Shown: one piece after another, positions 15,425 to 24,086 of the stretch
How positions within the stretch are numbered: position 1 is the first letter of the stretch
Layout of the letters: every line of letters begins with the position of its first letter
Source of the DNA: Bradyrhizobium canariense
Lineage (GTDB): Bacteria; Pseudomonadota; Alphaproteobacteria; Rhizobiales; Xanthobacteraceae
Direction: 5' to 3'
Assembly: GCF_900105125.1 (NCBI RefSeq)
Contig: NZ_LT629750.1
Span: 1,550,001 to 1,614,000 of the forward strand
Length of the DNA: 64,000 bases
Made by a program: the position numbers and the translations under genes
The notes under the pieces: generated by a model
Databases searched by the model: none
Seen by the model: the letters and a program-made list of their open reading frames with translations, nothing else
What the model was told of the DNA's origin: nothing

Positions 15425-16744
15425 TCAGCTCCGTGCCTCCAGCCATCGCAGGGCGGCCGCGATCGCAAGCTCCCGCAGGTCATCATTGGTGATCTGTTCA
15501 ATCGCCTCGCCGACGAAGGCCTGGATCAAAAGCGCCTGCGCTTCCTTCTCCGAAAGGCCGCGCGCCCGCAGATAGAACAACAGGCTTTCGTCGAGCGCGC
15601 CGGTGGTGGCGCCATGGCCGCAGGTCACGTCGTCGGCGAAAATTTCCAGTTCCGGCTTGTTGTCGGCTTCGGCGTCGTCGGACAACAGCAGCGCCCGCGT
15701 CATCATCTTGGCGTCGGTTTTTTGCGCCTTGGGCCGAACCACGATGCGGCCCTGAAACACCGAATGTCCGCGGTCGTCGACGACAGCCCGGAAGATCTCA
15801 CGGCTGGCGCAGTTCGGCACCGCATGATCCAGAAACAGCGTGGTGTCGGCATGCTGGCGGCCGTTAAGCAGATTGACGCCGTTGGTTTCGACGCGGGAGC
15901 CCTCGCCGGCGCAGACGATCGTCGCCTGATAGCGGCTGACGCTCGAGCCGGTGGTCATGCCGAAGGTGTTGAAATGCGCGTGAGCGCCCAGGGTCACGAC
16001 AGCGGAGGAAATGTTGAAGGCCTCACGGCCGTCCTCGACCAGACGCACATGGTCCAGCCGCGTGCCGTCGCCGATGGCAAGCACCAGCGAGTCATGGACC
16101 TGGTAGGATTTCGCGCCCTCGGCAGCGATATAGCTTTCGACCAGGGTCGCGCTGGCGTTCTTGCCGATTTTCAGCAATGAGCGCGTGAATGTCGCCGCCG
16201 GCTGCGCGGCGCTGGCGATGTGAATGATGTGCAGAGGAGTCGCCAGCGCGACACCGTCGGCGACCTCGATCACGAGGCCATCGGTCATCATCGCGCGGTT
16301 CAGCGCGGCCATTGCATCGGAGCCGTCGCATTCGAACAATTCCGAGGTATCGTCGGCTTCGAGCTTTTCACGCAACGTGCGAATCGAAAGCCCGGTTTCC
16401 AGTTTGCTGGCATCGGACAGGTTGGGTACGAACACGCCGTCCACCAGCACCAGCCGGCGCACCCCCTCGATGGCGTGCAGCTTGAGTGCAGCATCGGCGC
16501 GCTTGAGCGCCGCCGCATCAGGTGCTGCCGCCAGCGGCAGCACCTCGCGCATCAGCCCGCGCAGATCGGTGTATTTCCACTCCTCGATGCGCCGGTGCGG
16601 CAGGCCCGCACGCTCATACGCCTCGAACGCCTGTTGACGCGCGTCGGCAATCAGGCCCGCGCCGGGCAGCCGATCCCGCGCCACAGCGAAGATATCGCTC
16701 AGCGCGCGTCCGGTTTCGGTTTTTGCCAGTACAAGGTTCATCAC
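15425..16744 (-). CDS. sufD: Fe-S scaffold complex subunit SufD
   Basis: 439 residues. The N-terminal region has the helical segment with GLPHRRIEEWKYTDLR typical of SufD; the C-terminal half is the SufB/D beta-helix, including NGVNLLNGRQHADTTLFLDH and a conserved histidine region, then FADDVTCGHGATTGALDESLLFYLRARGL-type sequence near residue 370. SufD binds SufB and SufC to build clusters and is thought to help iron acquisition. Situated between sufC (15 bases upstream) and sufS, all in one transcription direction. Confidence 0.93.
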   Translation of the reverse strand: MMNLVLAKTETGRALSDIFAVARDRLPGAGLIADARQQAFEAYERAGLPHRRIEEWKYTDLRGLMREVLPLAAAPDAAALKRADAALKLHAIEGVRRLVLVDGVFVPNLSDASKLETGLSIRTLREKLEADDTSELFECDGSDAMAALNRAMMTDGLVIEVADGVALATPLHIIHIASAAQPAATFTRSLLKIGKNASATLVESYIAAEGAKSYQVHDSLVLAIGDGTRLDHVRLVEDGREAFNISSAVVTLGAHAHFNTFGMTTGSSVSRYQATIVCAGEGSRVETNGVNLLNGRQHADTTLFLDHAVPNCASREIFRAVVDDRGHSVFQGRIVVRPKAQKTDAKMMTRALLLSDDAEADNKPELEIFADDVTCGHGATTGALDESLLFYLRARGLSEKEAQALLIQAFVGEAIEQITNDDLRELAIAAALRWLEARS

Positions 16745-16759
16745 AGATCCGTTTGTGCG

Positions 16760-17515
16760 TCAGGCCGCATCTTCGAACTGGGCGTAGCCGGAAGCCTCGA
16801 GCTCCAGCGCCAGTTCCTTGCCGCCGCTTTTGACGACGCGTCCCTTGGACATCACATGCACGACGTCGGGGATGATGTAATTCAGCAGCCGCTGATAGTG
16901 CGTGATCACCACCATCGCCCGCTCAGGCGAACGCAGTGCATTGACGCCGTCGGCGGCGACCCGCAGCGCGTCGATGTCGAGGCCGGAATCCATTTCATCG
17001 AGGATGCAGAGGCTTGGTGCGAACAGCGCCATCTGCAGAATCTCGTTGCGCTTCTTCTCGCCACCGGAGAAGCCGACATTGACGCCGCGGCGCAGCATGT
17101 CCTGTGGAATGTTCAGCGACGCCGCGACCTCACGGACTTTTTTCAGAAAGTCCGGCGTTGAATATTCGCTCTCGCCGCGCGCCTTGCGCTGGGCGTTCAG
17201 CGCGGTGCGCAGGAACGTCATGGTGGCGACGCCGGGGATTTCCACCGGATACTGGAACGCGAGGAATACGCCCTTGGCGGCGCGCTCGTCGGGCGACATT
17301 GCGAGCAAATCTTCGCCCTTGAACAGGATCTCGCCTGACGTGACTTCATAGCCCGGCTTGCCGGCGATGACGTGGGAGAGCGTCGATTTGCCGGAGCCGT
17401 TCGGCCCCATGATGGCGTGCACCTCACCCTTGTTCACGGTGAGCGAAAGCCCGTGGAGAATCTCACGTTCCTCGACACGGACTTGCAGATCTTTGACTTG
17501 GAGCAATGCAGTCAT
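16760..17515 (-). CDS. sufC: Fe-S assembly ATPase SufC
   Basis: 251 residues from the ATG at 17515 (MTALLQVKDL); the open frame extends to a TTG at 17539 but family alignment favours 17515. An ABC-type ATPase without a membrane partner: Walker A GPNGSGKST at 37-45, signature FSGGEKKRNE, Walker B LCILDEMDSGLD, and the H-loop in VVITHYQRLL. SufC binds the SufBD scaffold and its ATP cycle opens the SufB-SufD interface for cluster formation. The SufC-type YxxxI and EKKRNE sequences separate it from transporter ATPases. Confidence 0.95.
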   Translation of the reverse strand: MTALLQVKDLQVRVEEREILHGLSLTVNKGEVHAIMGPNGSGKSTLSHVIAGKPGYEVTSGEILFKGEDLLAMSPDERAAKGVFLAFQYPVEIPGVATMTFLRTALNAQRKARGESEYSTPDFLKKVREVAASLNIPQDMLRRGVNVGFSGGEKKRNEILQMALFAPSLCILDEMDSGLDIDALRVAADGVNALRSPERAMVVITHYQRLLNYIIPDVVHVMSKGRVVKSGGKELALELEASGYAQFEDAA

Positions 17516-17548
17516 TCGTTTTTCCAATAACCTCAGCAACAGGCTTTT

Positions 17549-17782
17549 TCAGCCCCACGCGCCGTCAGTTTTCCACGCACAGACGACCAGAAAGATGATT
17601 GTCGAGACGGCTACGACGATCATCGGCGGCGGAAAGATCGATGAGGTTTTCTCCCGCCGTATCATCACCAAAACGCAGACAAAAACCACCGAAGCAAACA
17701 CGGCAACGAGCGTGTGTCCTTCCCAGGTGGTCGGTGTTGCGCCGTATCCCTTCAGTTTTGGCATGAACCAGAATTGATTCAT
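17549..17782 (-). CDS. Small two-helix membrane protein inside the suf cluster
   Basis: 77 residues starting six bases after the sufB stop and ending 33 bases before sufC. Two hydrophobic helices (LVAVFASVVFVCVLVMI and MIVVAVSTIIFLVVCAW) flank a basic loop RREKTSS. No cysteine pattern, metal site or known domain is recognised. The tight position makes co-transcription with sufB and sufC very likely. It is not one of the classical Suf proteins; it could anchor the scaffold at the membrane or be unrelated. Function unknown. Confidence 0.7.
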   Translation of the reverse strand: MNQFWFMPKLKGYGATPTTWEGHTLVAVFASVVFVCVLVMIRREKTSSIFPPPMIVVAVSTIIFLVVCAWKTDGAWG

Positions 17783-17788
17783 GACGAA

Positions 17789-19267
17789 TTATCCGACCGA
17801 ACCTTCCAGCGAGATCGAGATCAGCTTCTGCGCTTCGACCGCGAATTCCATCGGCAGTTGCTGCAGCACGTCCTTCACAAACCCGTTGACCACGAGGCCG
17901 ACGGCCTCTTCCTGCGACAGGCCGCGCTGCACGCAATAAAACAGCACGTCCTCGGAAATCTTCGACGTGGTCGCCTCGTGCTCGAACAGCGCCGAAGAAT
18001 TCTTCGCCTCGACATATGGCACGGTGTGCGCGCCGCACTGGTCGCCGATCAGAAGCGAGTCGCAGGCGGTGAAGTTGCGCGCGCCGGTGGCCTTCCGGTG
18101 CGCGGTGACGAGGCCGCGATAGGTGTTCTGCGAACGCCCGGCAGCGATGCCCTTGGAGATGATCCGGCTGGTCGTGTTCCTGCCGAGATGAATCATCTTG
18201 GTGCCGGAATCGACCTGCTGGTAGCCGTTCGAAATCGCGATCGAGTAAAATTCGCCACGAGAGTTGTCGCCGCGCAGGATGCAGCTCGGATACTTCCAGG
18301 TAATCGCAGAGCCGGTTTCGACCTGAGTCCAGGAGATCTTCGAATTGTTGCCGCGGCAATCGCCGCGCTTGGTGACGAAATTGTAGATGCCGCCCTTGCC
18401 TTCGGAATTGCCGGGGTACCAGTTCTGTACCGTCGAATATTTGATCTCGGCGTCGTCAAGCGTGACCAGTTCGACCACGGCGGCGTGCAACTGATTCTCA
18501 TCGCGCTGCGGTGCGGTGCAGCCTTCGAGATAGCTGACATAGGCCCCCTTGTCGGCGATGATCAGGGTGCGCTCGAATTGTCCGGTGTTGCGTTCGTTGA
18601 TGCGGAAATAGGTCGACAACTCCATCGGACAGCGCACGCCCGGCGGCACGTAAACGAACGAGCCGTCGGAAAACACCGCCGAGTTCAGGGTCGCGAAATA
18701 ATTATCCGAGGTCGGAACGACCGTGCCGAGATACTTCTTCACCAGCTCGGGATGTTCGCGGATGGCTTCCGAGATCGGCATGAAGATCACGCCGGCCTGC
18801 TTGAGCTCCTTCTGGAACGTGGTCGCGACCGAGACGGAATCGAACACCGCGTCTACCGCGATCTTCCGTTCGCCTTCCGGACGAACCACGCCTTCAAGGA
18901 TCTCGACTTCGCGCAGGGGAATGCCGAGCTTCTCGTAGGTCTTCAGGATTTCCGGATCGACCTCGTCAAGCGAAGCCAACTCCTTCTTCTTCGGGGCGGA
19001 GTAATAATAGAGATCCTGGTAATCGATCTTGGGATAGTTGACGCGAGCCCATTTCGGCTCGGTCATGGTCAGCCAGCGCCGATAGGCTTCCAGCCGCCAC
19101 TCCAGCATCCACGCCGGCTCGTTCTTTTTCGCGGAAATGAACCGGACCGTGTCTTCCGACAGCCCCTTGGGAGCCTTGTCGGATTCGATCAGCGTCTCAA
19201 ATCCATATCGATACTGATCGACGTCGATTCGCCTGACGCGATCGACCGTCTCTTGTACTGCCGGCAT
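17789..19267 (-). CDS. sufB: Fe-S scaffold complex subunit SufB
   Basis: 492 residues from the ATG at 19267, which sits five bases after a perfect GGAGG; an upstream TTG at 19291 lacks any site. SufB is the main scaffold on which the 4Fe-4S cluster forms. Seen in order: an N-terminal [19 protein letters not shown], the family-wide [20 protein letters not shown], the beta-helix with [20 protein letters not shown] (conserved Cys), [12 protein letters not shown], and a C-terminal [15 protein letters not shown] followed by [15 protein letters not shown], which includes the ligand candidates. 106 bases upstream to sufS2 hold an Irr-type dyad. Confidence 0.95.
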   Translation of the reverse strand: MPAVQETVDRVRRIDVDQYRYGFETLIESDKAPKGLSEDTVRFISAKKNEPAWMLEWRLEAYRRWLTMTEPKWARVNYPKIDYQDLYYYSAPKKKELASLDEVDPEILKTYEKLGIPLREVEILEGVVRPEGERKIAVDAVFDSVSVATTFQKELKQAGVIFMPISEAIREHPELVKKYLGTVVPTSDNYFATLNSAVFSDGSFVYVPPGVRCPMELSTYFRINERNTGQFERTLIIADKGAYVSYLEGCTAPQRDENQLHAAVVELVTLDDAEIKYSTVQNWYPGNSEGKGGIYNFVTKRGDCRGNNSKISWTQVETGSAITWKYPSCILRGDNSRGEFYSIAISNGYQQVDSGTKMIHLGRNTTSRIISKGIAAGRSQNTYRGLVTAHRKATGARNFTACDSLLIGDQCGAHTVPYVEAKNSSALFEHEATTSKISEDVLFYCVQRGLSQEEAVGLVVNGFVKDVLQQLPMEFAVEAQKLISISLEGSVG

Positions 19268-19349
19268 TCTATCCTCCGCTCGCGGTTTCAAGGACCGCGG
19301 TGGATCAGTTCCGAAACTTTATTACGATGTTTTTCCGACGAAATCACCT

Positions 19350-19367
19350 GCTTAGAACCGTTCAAGC
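19350..19367. promoter_or_regulatory. Candidate ICE (Irr-binding) dyad before sufB
   Basis: GCTTAGAACCGTTCAAGC, an imperfect palindrome in the 106-base gap between sufS2 and sufB. It approaches the rhizobial iron-control element pattern TTTAGAA-N3-TTCTAAA (TTAGAA-ccg-TTCaAg). Irr controls iron and suf genes in this group by binding such sites when heme/iron is low. Position 83-100 bases before the sufB ATG suits an internal promoter operator. The match is imperfect, so this is a candidate only. Confidence 0.4.
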
Positions 19368-19373
19368 CGTGTT

Positions 19374-20516
19374 TCATCCCCCTCTAAGTAGGGTATCGGC
19401 GAGCTTTCGCCAAGCCTCCAGACAGCGATTGATGTCCTCCTCCGACGTGGACCAGCCCAGACTGAGCCGCACGGCTCCTTGAGCAAGATCCGGGCCGAAT
19501 CCCATGGCTTCCAGCACATGCGAAGGCTGAACCTTTCCGGACGAGCAGGCGGAGCCGGAGGATACCGCGATACCGGCGAGGTCGAATCCGATCACCGCCG
19601 TCTCCGCCTTCAGGCCAGGAGCCGTGAACAGAGTGGTATTGGGCAACCGGCGCGCTTCGCTGGAAAAGACAATGATGTCAGGAGCTTGCCGCAACCCTCT
19701 CTCGAGACGGTTGCGCAGGCCCTCGAGGCGAACCGGGTCATCGTTCAGAGCGGCCATGGCAGCCTCCGTCGCCGCACCAAAGCCCGCGATACCCGCGACG
19801 TTCTCCGTACCCGCCCGGCGTCCCAGTTCCTGACCGCCGCCGCGTAACAGCGGTTCAAAACCCAGCAGCCCCTCGGCGAGAATGACGGCTCCGACCCCCT
19901 TGGGACCACCGATTTTGTGCGCCGACAGCGTCACCAGATCGGCATTTACAGCGCCGATATTGACCGGGACTTTTCCAAATGCCTGGATCGCGTCGACATG
20001 CAGCAACCCGCCCGCGACATGGACAATCTCCGCCACCTCGGCGACCGGCTGCAGCGCGCCGGTTTCGTTGTTGGCGAGCATGACCGACACCAGCGCGGGC
20101 GGCCTGCCTTCCAGCGCCATGCGCAACTGATCCAGATCCAGCACGCCGGAGCGGGTTACGCCAACGGCGCTGATCGCTACTGCCGGAAACTGCCCGCCGG
20201 CAAGAACCGAGGCATGCTCGATCGCTGAGACCACCAGCCTTTCGACCGGAGCCCCCTGGCTTCTGCGAAGCCCCGGCTTGAGCACCAGCGCGTTCGCCTC
20301 GGTACCACCTGAGGTGAAGATGACGTTTCGAGACGTCGCGCCAATCGCGCCCGCAATCGACGTCCTTGCCTCCTCGATCAGCCGCCGCGCCTGACGACCC
20401 TCGGCATGAACCGAGGAGGGATTACCACAGAGATCCCATGCCACAGCCATCGCTTCCCTGGCCTCACGACGAAGCGGGGTGGTCGCATTCCAGTCGAGAT
20501 AGATACGATCGGTCAT
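19374..20516 (-). CDS. Cysteine desulfurase of the NifS/IscS type heading the suf cluster (SufS2-like)
   Basis: 380 residues. PLP lysine Lys201 is in SAHKIGGPKG; catalytic Cys324 lies in SSGSACSSGKVQ, the long flexible loop of group I (IscS/NifS) enzymes, which can donate sulfur broadly. It therefore differs in class from SufS 4 kb downstream. N-terminal IYLDWNATTPLRREA and GNPSSVHAEGR are typical. In Rhizobiales such a gene (often called sufS2 or nifS-like) heads the suf operon. Its start is overlapped by an exact TATAAT five bases upstream. It could feed the SUF scaffold or tRNA thiolation. Confidence 0.92.
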   Translation of the reverse strand: MTDRIYLDWNATTPLRREAREAMAVAWDLCGNPSSVHAEGRQARRLIEEARTSIAGAIGATSRNVIFTSGGTEANALVLKPGLRRSQGAPVERLVVSAIEHASVLAGGQFPAVAISAVGVTRSGVLDLDQLRMALEGRPPALVSVMLANNETGALQPVAEVAEIVHVAGGLLHVDAIQAFGKVPVNIGAVNADLVTLSAHKIGGPKGVGAVILAEGLLGFEPLLRGGGQELGRRAGTENVAGIAGFGAATEAAMAALNDDPVRLEGLRNRLERGLRQAPDIIVFSSEARRLPNTTLFTAPGLKAETAVIGFDLAGIAVSSGSACSSGKVQPSHVLEAMGFGPDLAQGAVRLSLGWSTSEEDINRCLEAWRKLADTLLRGG

Positions 20517-20829
20517 CTAGTATTATATTACCTTGGTCGGAGCGGTTTCAGCTCGGAGCGGCCCGGTGGCCTTCAGTCGCCTTCAGCCAGCACTCCATCA
20601 ATTGGCGATCAAAGCGCTTCTTGCAATCGAATTGCCAACGCCTTGAAGATGCTATCGGATGCTCAAGAAGCTTGCTTTTTGCCCCTCGCTCTATGTTAGA
20701 ACGCGGCCACAAGTTCACCCCGCGCCGTTCGCGCATCGCCAAACGACGCCTGATCACCGCTTCTCTGCGAGGTTCGTCTGATCGTCAGATGGAGCCAGCA
20801 AAAGTCGATGATTACCCTAGGGATCACCT
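20517..20829. other. Divergent intergenic region between sufS2-like gene and hydrolase
   Basis: 313 bases with no convincing gene; the open frames here run antisense to, or overlap, real genes and lack family features. It must hold the promoters of both flanking genes. The only clear element is TATAAT next to the desulfurase start. I see no terminator or repeat. Confidence 0.55.
20522..20527 (-). promoter_or_regulatory. Exact -10 hexamer abutting the sufS2-like start
   Basis: TATAAT on the minus strand, five bases before the ATG at 20516. The matching -35 area (TGAAAC at 17 bases) is weak. If used, the mRNA would be leaderless or nearly so. Confidence 0.3.
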
Positions 20830-21477
20830 ATGCCTGAAGTCATTTTCACCGGCCCCGCAGGCCGTCTCGAAGGCCGTTATCATCCGGCCAAGCAGAAGAA
20901 CGCGCCGATTGCGATGATCCTGCATCCGCATCCGCAGTTTCACGGCACGATGAATCATCAGATCATCTACCAGTGCTATTACGCGTTCGCCCATCGCGGC
21001 TTTTCCGTGCTGCGCTTCAATTTCCGCGGCGTCGGCCGCAGCCAGGGATCGTTCGATCACGGCACCGGCGAATTGTCGGATGCCGCCTCCGCGTTGGACT
21101 GGGCGCAGACCATCAATCCGGAGGCGCGTGCCTGCTGGGTCGCAGGTTTCTCGTTCGGCGCCTGGATCGGCATGCAATTGCTGATGCGCCGGCCGGAAGT
21201 CGAAGGCTTCATCTCGATTGCGCCGCCGGCCAATCTCTACGACTTCTCGTTCCTGGCGCCCTGCCCGTCATCGGGCCTGATCGTGCACGGCGAAAAAGAT
21301 GCCGTGGTGCCGCCCAAGGACGTCAACACGCTGGTCGAGAAACTGAAAACCCAAAAGGGTATCGTGATCGATCAGCAGGTCATCCCGGGTGCGAACCATT
21401 TCTTCGACGGCAAGCTGCAGCCGTTGATGGAGACGGTGACGGCCTATCTCGACATGCGGCTCGCGAACGTCCGCTGA
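20830..21477 (+). CDS. Alpha/beta hydrolase of the small dienelactone-hydrolase-like type
   Basis: 215 residues, cytoplasmic (no signal). The fold opens with ILHPHPQFHGTMNH, a conserved family feature forming the oxyanion region. The nucleophile elbow GFSFGA holds the catalytic Ser near residue 112. The acid is in HGEKDAVVPP and the catalytic His in GANHFFDG near residue 190. Proteins with the HPHPxxxG motif are conserved across Alphaproteobacteria, but the substrate is unknown. Divergent from the sufS2-like gene. Confidence 0.87.
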   Translation: MPEVIFTGPAGRLEGRYHPAKQKNAPIAMILHPHPQFHGTMNHQIIYQCYYAFAHRGFSVLRFNFRGVGRSQGSFDHGTGELSDAASALDWAQTINPEARACWVAGFSFGAWIGMQLLMRRPEVEGFISIAPPANLYDFSFLAPCPSSGLIVHGEKDAVVPPKDVNTLVEKLKTQKGIVIDQQVIPGANHFFDGKLQPLMETVTAYLDMRLANVR

Positions 21478-21512
21478 ACTCCGCAACGGCAAGCGTCAGG
21501 CTCGGCCGCCGA

Positions 21513-22616
21513 TTACGGCCGGGCGATCACGCCGCCCGTCATCGGCATCGGTACGCCGGTGGTTGCGGGATAACTGAGCGGCAGGCCCTTCAGGCCCCGT
21601 GCCGCGAGGAAGCCGAAAGCCTGCGCCTCGATCGCGTCCGCCGACCAGCCCAGCGTGTCGGCGGCCTCAACCGTCGCCGGCGCCAGGCGCTCACGCAGCA
21701 TCCTCAGCATGGTGAGGTTGCGGGCGCCGCCACCGGCCACGACCCAGCTCTTCGGGACCTTCGGCAATAACGGGACGATCCCGGCGATGGCCGCAACCGT
21801 GAACGCCGTCAGCGTCGCGGCCCCATCGGCGGGAGACATCTGGCCCAGCTTCAGCGAAGCAAAATCATTGCGATCGAGCGATTTGGGCGGCGGCAGCGCA
21901 AAGAACGGAAGTTTCAGCGCGCAGCCGATCCAGCCCTGGTCCGCCGTGCCTTGCGCGGCCAGGCGCCCCTCGCAATCGAACCGCTGCTTCATGACACGGA
22001 ACATGTAATCATCGAGCAGCGCGTTGCCGGGGCCGGTATCGCAGGCGATCAGGATCTCGGAACCGTCAATGTAGGTGATGTTGGAAACGCCGCCGATATT
22101 AACCACAACGATCGGCCCCTCCCGCTCCAGCGATTGCGCCAGCGCGCGGTGATAGACCGGTACAAAGGGTGCACCCTGCCCGCCAGCGGCGACGTCGGCC
22201 GCGCGAAAATCATGCATGACCGGGATATGGATGGCCTTGGCCAGCGCGGCCGCATCGCCAATCTGGACGGTTAGTCCCCGCTCGGGCCGGTGCAGCACCG
22301 TCTGGCCATGGAAGCCGACGATATCGATGTCCTCGCTGGTGATCCGGTTCTGGGCGGTGAACGTCGCCACGGCTTCCGCATGCGCAATGGTCACCGCACG
22401 CTCCGCTTCGCGCAGGATTCCGGGCCGAGCATCGCGCTGCGGCAAATCGACCGCCTCAGTCAGGGCCTGGAGCAGCAGCCCGCGTTCCTTGTCGGTGTAG
22501 GGCCGGTACCCCGAGGGGCCAAAGGCCTTGACCCGTTTGCCGTCGGTTTCGATCAACGCAACATCGACCCCGTCGAGCGAGGTGCCGCTCATCAGACCGA
22601 TTGCCGTCATCATCAT
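21513..22616 (-). CDS. anmK: Anhydro-N-acetylmuramic acid kinase (AnmK)
   Basis: 367 residues from the first of three consecutive ATGs (22616), preceded by AAGG at ten bases; the longer open frame overlaps the tyrS promoter and is rejected. It phosphorylates and hydrolyses 1,6-anhydroMurNAc recovered from the cell wall, giving MurNAc-6-P. GLMSGTSLDGVDVAL at the N-terminus is the family signature (phosphate loop plus catalytic Asp). FHGQTVLHRP and NIGGVSNITYI carry nucleotide- and sugar-binding residues, and VVAGGGARNLTMLRML forms the ATPase core. Divergent from tyrS, the common alphaproteobacterial arrangement. Confidence 0.93.
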   Translation of the reverse strand: MMMTAIGLMSGTSLDGVDVALIETDGKRVKAFGPSGYRPYTDKERGLLLQALTEAVDLPQRDARPGILREAERAVTIAHAEAVATFTAQNRITSEDIDIVGFHGQTVLHRPERGLTVQIGDAAALAKAIHIPVMHDFRAADVAAGGQGAPFVPVYHRALAQSLEREGPIVVVNIGGVSNITYIDGSEILIACDTGPGNALLDDYMFRVMKQRFDCEGRLAAQGTADQGWIGCALKLPFFALPPPKSLDRNDFASLKLGQMSPADGAATLTAFTVAAIAGIVPLLPKVPKSWVVAGGGARNLTMLRMLRERLAPATVEAADTLGWSADAIEAQAFGFLAARGLKGLPLSYPATTGVPMPMTGGVIARP

Positions 22617-22657
22617 CGCTAAAGTGCCTTCGCGACGCCCTGCCCATGACGTCCAGC

Positions 22658-22684
22658 TTGTGTCAAACCAGCACATCTTATAAT
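22658..22684 (+). promoter_or_regulatory. Candidate sigma-70 promoter for tyrS
   Basis: TTGTGT (22658-22663), 15-base spacer, exact TATAAT (22679-22684). Transcription would start about 87 bases before the tyrS ATG. Confidence 0.4.
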
Positions 22685-22777
22685 GCCACAGCATGCCGGG
22701 CAGCGGGAGCCTTTCCGCTATGGTTCCGCAATTCCGTGCAAATAAAGTGAAATAAGAATGATCAGAGTTGCCGACAA

Positions 22778-24031
22778 ATGACTGCTTTTAAATCTGATTT
22801 CCTGAATATTTTACAGGAACGCGGCTTCGTCCACCAATGTTCCGATTTCGAAGGCCTCGACGCGCTCGCCGCGAAAGGTCAGGCAACGGCCTATGTCGGG
22901 TATGACTGCACGGCGCCGTCGCTGCATATCGGCAACTACCTGACGATGATGATGCTGTACTGGCTGCAGCAGAGCGGCAACAAGCCGATCACGCTGATGG
23001 GCGGCGGCACCACCATGGTCGGCGACCCCTCCGGCAAGGACGAATCGCGCGCCCTGCGCAGCGTTGCGGAGATCGAGGCCAACAAGGCCAGTATCCGCGG
23101 CGTGTTTGCCAAGGTGCTGCGATATGGCTCCGGCCCGAACGACGCGGTCATGCTGGACAACGCCGAATGGCTGACCAAGCTCAACTGGATCGAGATGCTG
23201 CGCGACATAGGCCGGCATTTCTCGGTCAACCGCATGTTGACGATGGACTCGGTCAAGCTCCGTCTCGAGCGCGAGCAGGAGATGAGTTTTATCGAATTCA
23301 ACTACATGGTCTGCCAAGCTTACGACTTTGTCGAACTGTCGCGGCGCGTCGACTGCCGGCTGCAGATGGGCGGATCGGACCAGTGGGGCAACATCATCAA
23401 TGGCGTCGATCTTGGCCGCCGCATGGGAACGCCGCAATTGTTCGCGCTGACGACACCGCTGCTCACGACAGCCTCGGGCGCGAAGATGGGCAAGACCGCC
23501 CAGGGCGCGATCTGGCTCAACGCGGACGAATGCAGCCCCTACGATTTCTGGCAATATTGGCGCAACGTCGAAGACGACGATGTCGTCAAATTTCTCAAGC
23601 TGTTCACGATCCTGCCGATGAGCGAGATCGGAAAGCTTGAGGCGTTGCAGGGCTCTGAAATCAACGAAGCCAAGAAAGTGCTGGCGACGGAAGCCACCGC
23701 CCTGCTCCACGGCCGTGACGCCGCCAATGCCGCATCCGAAACCGCGCGTCAAACCTTCGAACAGGGCACGATCGCCGAAAGCCTGCCCACGGTGGAGATT
23801 CCGCACGGAGAGCTCGAAGCCGGCGCCGGCGTGCTGGCGCTGTTCGTCAAGGCTGGCCTGGTCGGATCCAATGGCGAGGCGCGGCGCCAGATCAAGGGCG
23901 GCGGTCTGCGGGTCAACGATGTCCCGGTCAGCGACGAGAAGATGATGCTCAAACTCACTGACTTGACACCGGAAGGCGTGATCAAGCTCTCGCTTGGCAG
24001 AAAGCGCCACGTCCTGCTCAAGCCTGCATAG
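22778..24031 (+). CDS. tyrS: Tyrosyl-tRNA synthetase
   Basis: 417 residues. Class I synthetase charging tRNA-Tyr. The Rossmann fold carries the HIGH equivalent HIGN at 50-53, the tyrosine-pocket [11 protein letters not shown], and [10 protein letters not shown] in the middle. The KMSKS equivalent is KMGKT at 236-240. The C-terminal S4 RNA-binding domain covers about 350-415 ([19 protein letters not shown]). Full length for Tyr[22 protein letters not shown] is the expected N-terminus. Confidence 0.95.
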   Translation: MTAFKSDFLNILQERGFVHQCSDFEGLDALAAKGQATAYVGYDCTAPSLHIGNYLTMMMLYWLQQSGNKPITLMGGGTTMVGDPSGKDESRALRSVAEIEANKASIRGVFAKVLRYGSGPNDAVMLDNAEWLTKLNWIEMLRDIGRHFSVNRMLTMDSVKLRLEREQEMSFIEFNYMVCQAYDFVELSRRVDCRLQMGGSDQWGNIINGVDLGRRMGTPQLFALTTPLLTTASGAKMGKTAQGAIWLNADECSPYDFWQYWRNVEDDDVVKFLKLFTILPMSEIGKLEALQGSEINEAKKVLATEATALLHGRDAANAASETARQTFEQGTIAESLPTVEIPHGELEAGAGVLALFVKAGLVGSNGEARRQIKGGGLRVNDVPVSDEKMMLKLTDLTPEGVIKLSLGRKRHVLLKPA

Positions 24032-24086
24032 GCGCATTCGCTTTAGACCCCTGCTCCTGCCCGCGGAAACGCGCTCCTTGGTGCTC

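Noticed and set aside
17714..19387. 557-residue plus-strand open frame over sufB
   Set aside because: Exact shadow of sufB, which has family motifs and a perfect ribosome site on the other strand.
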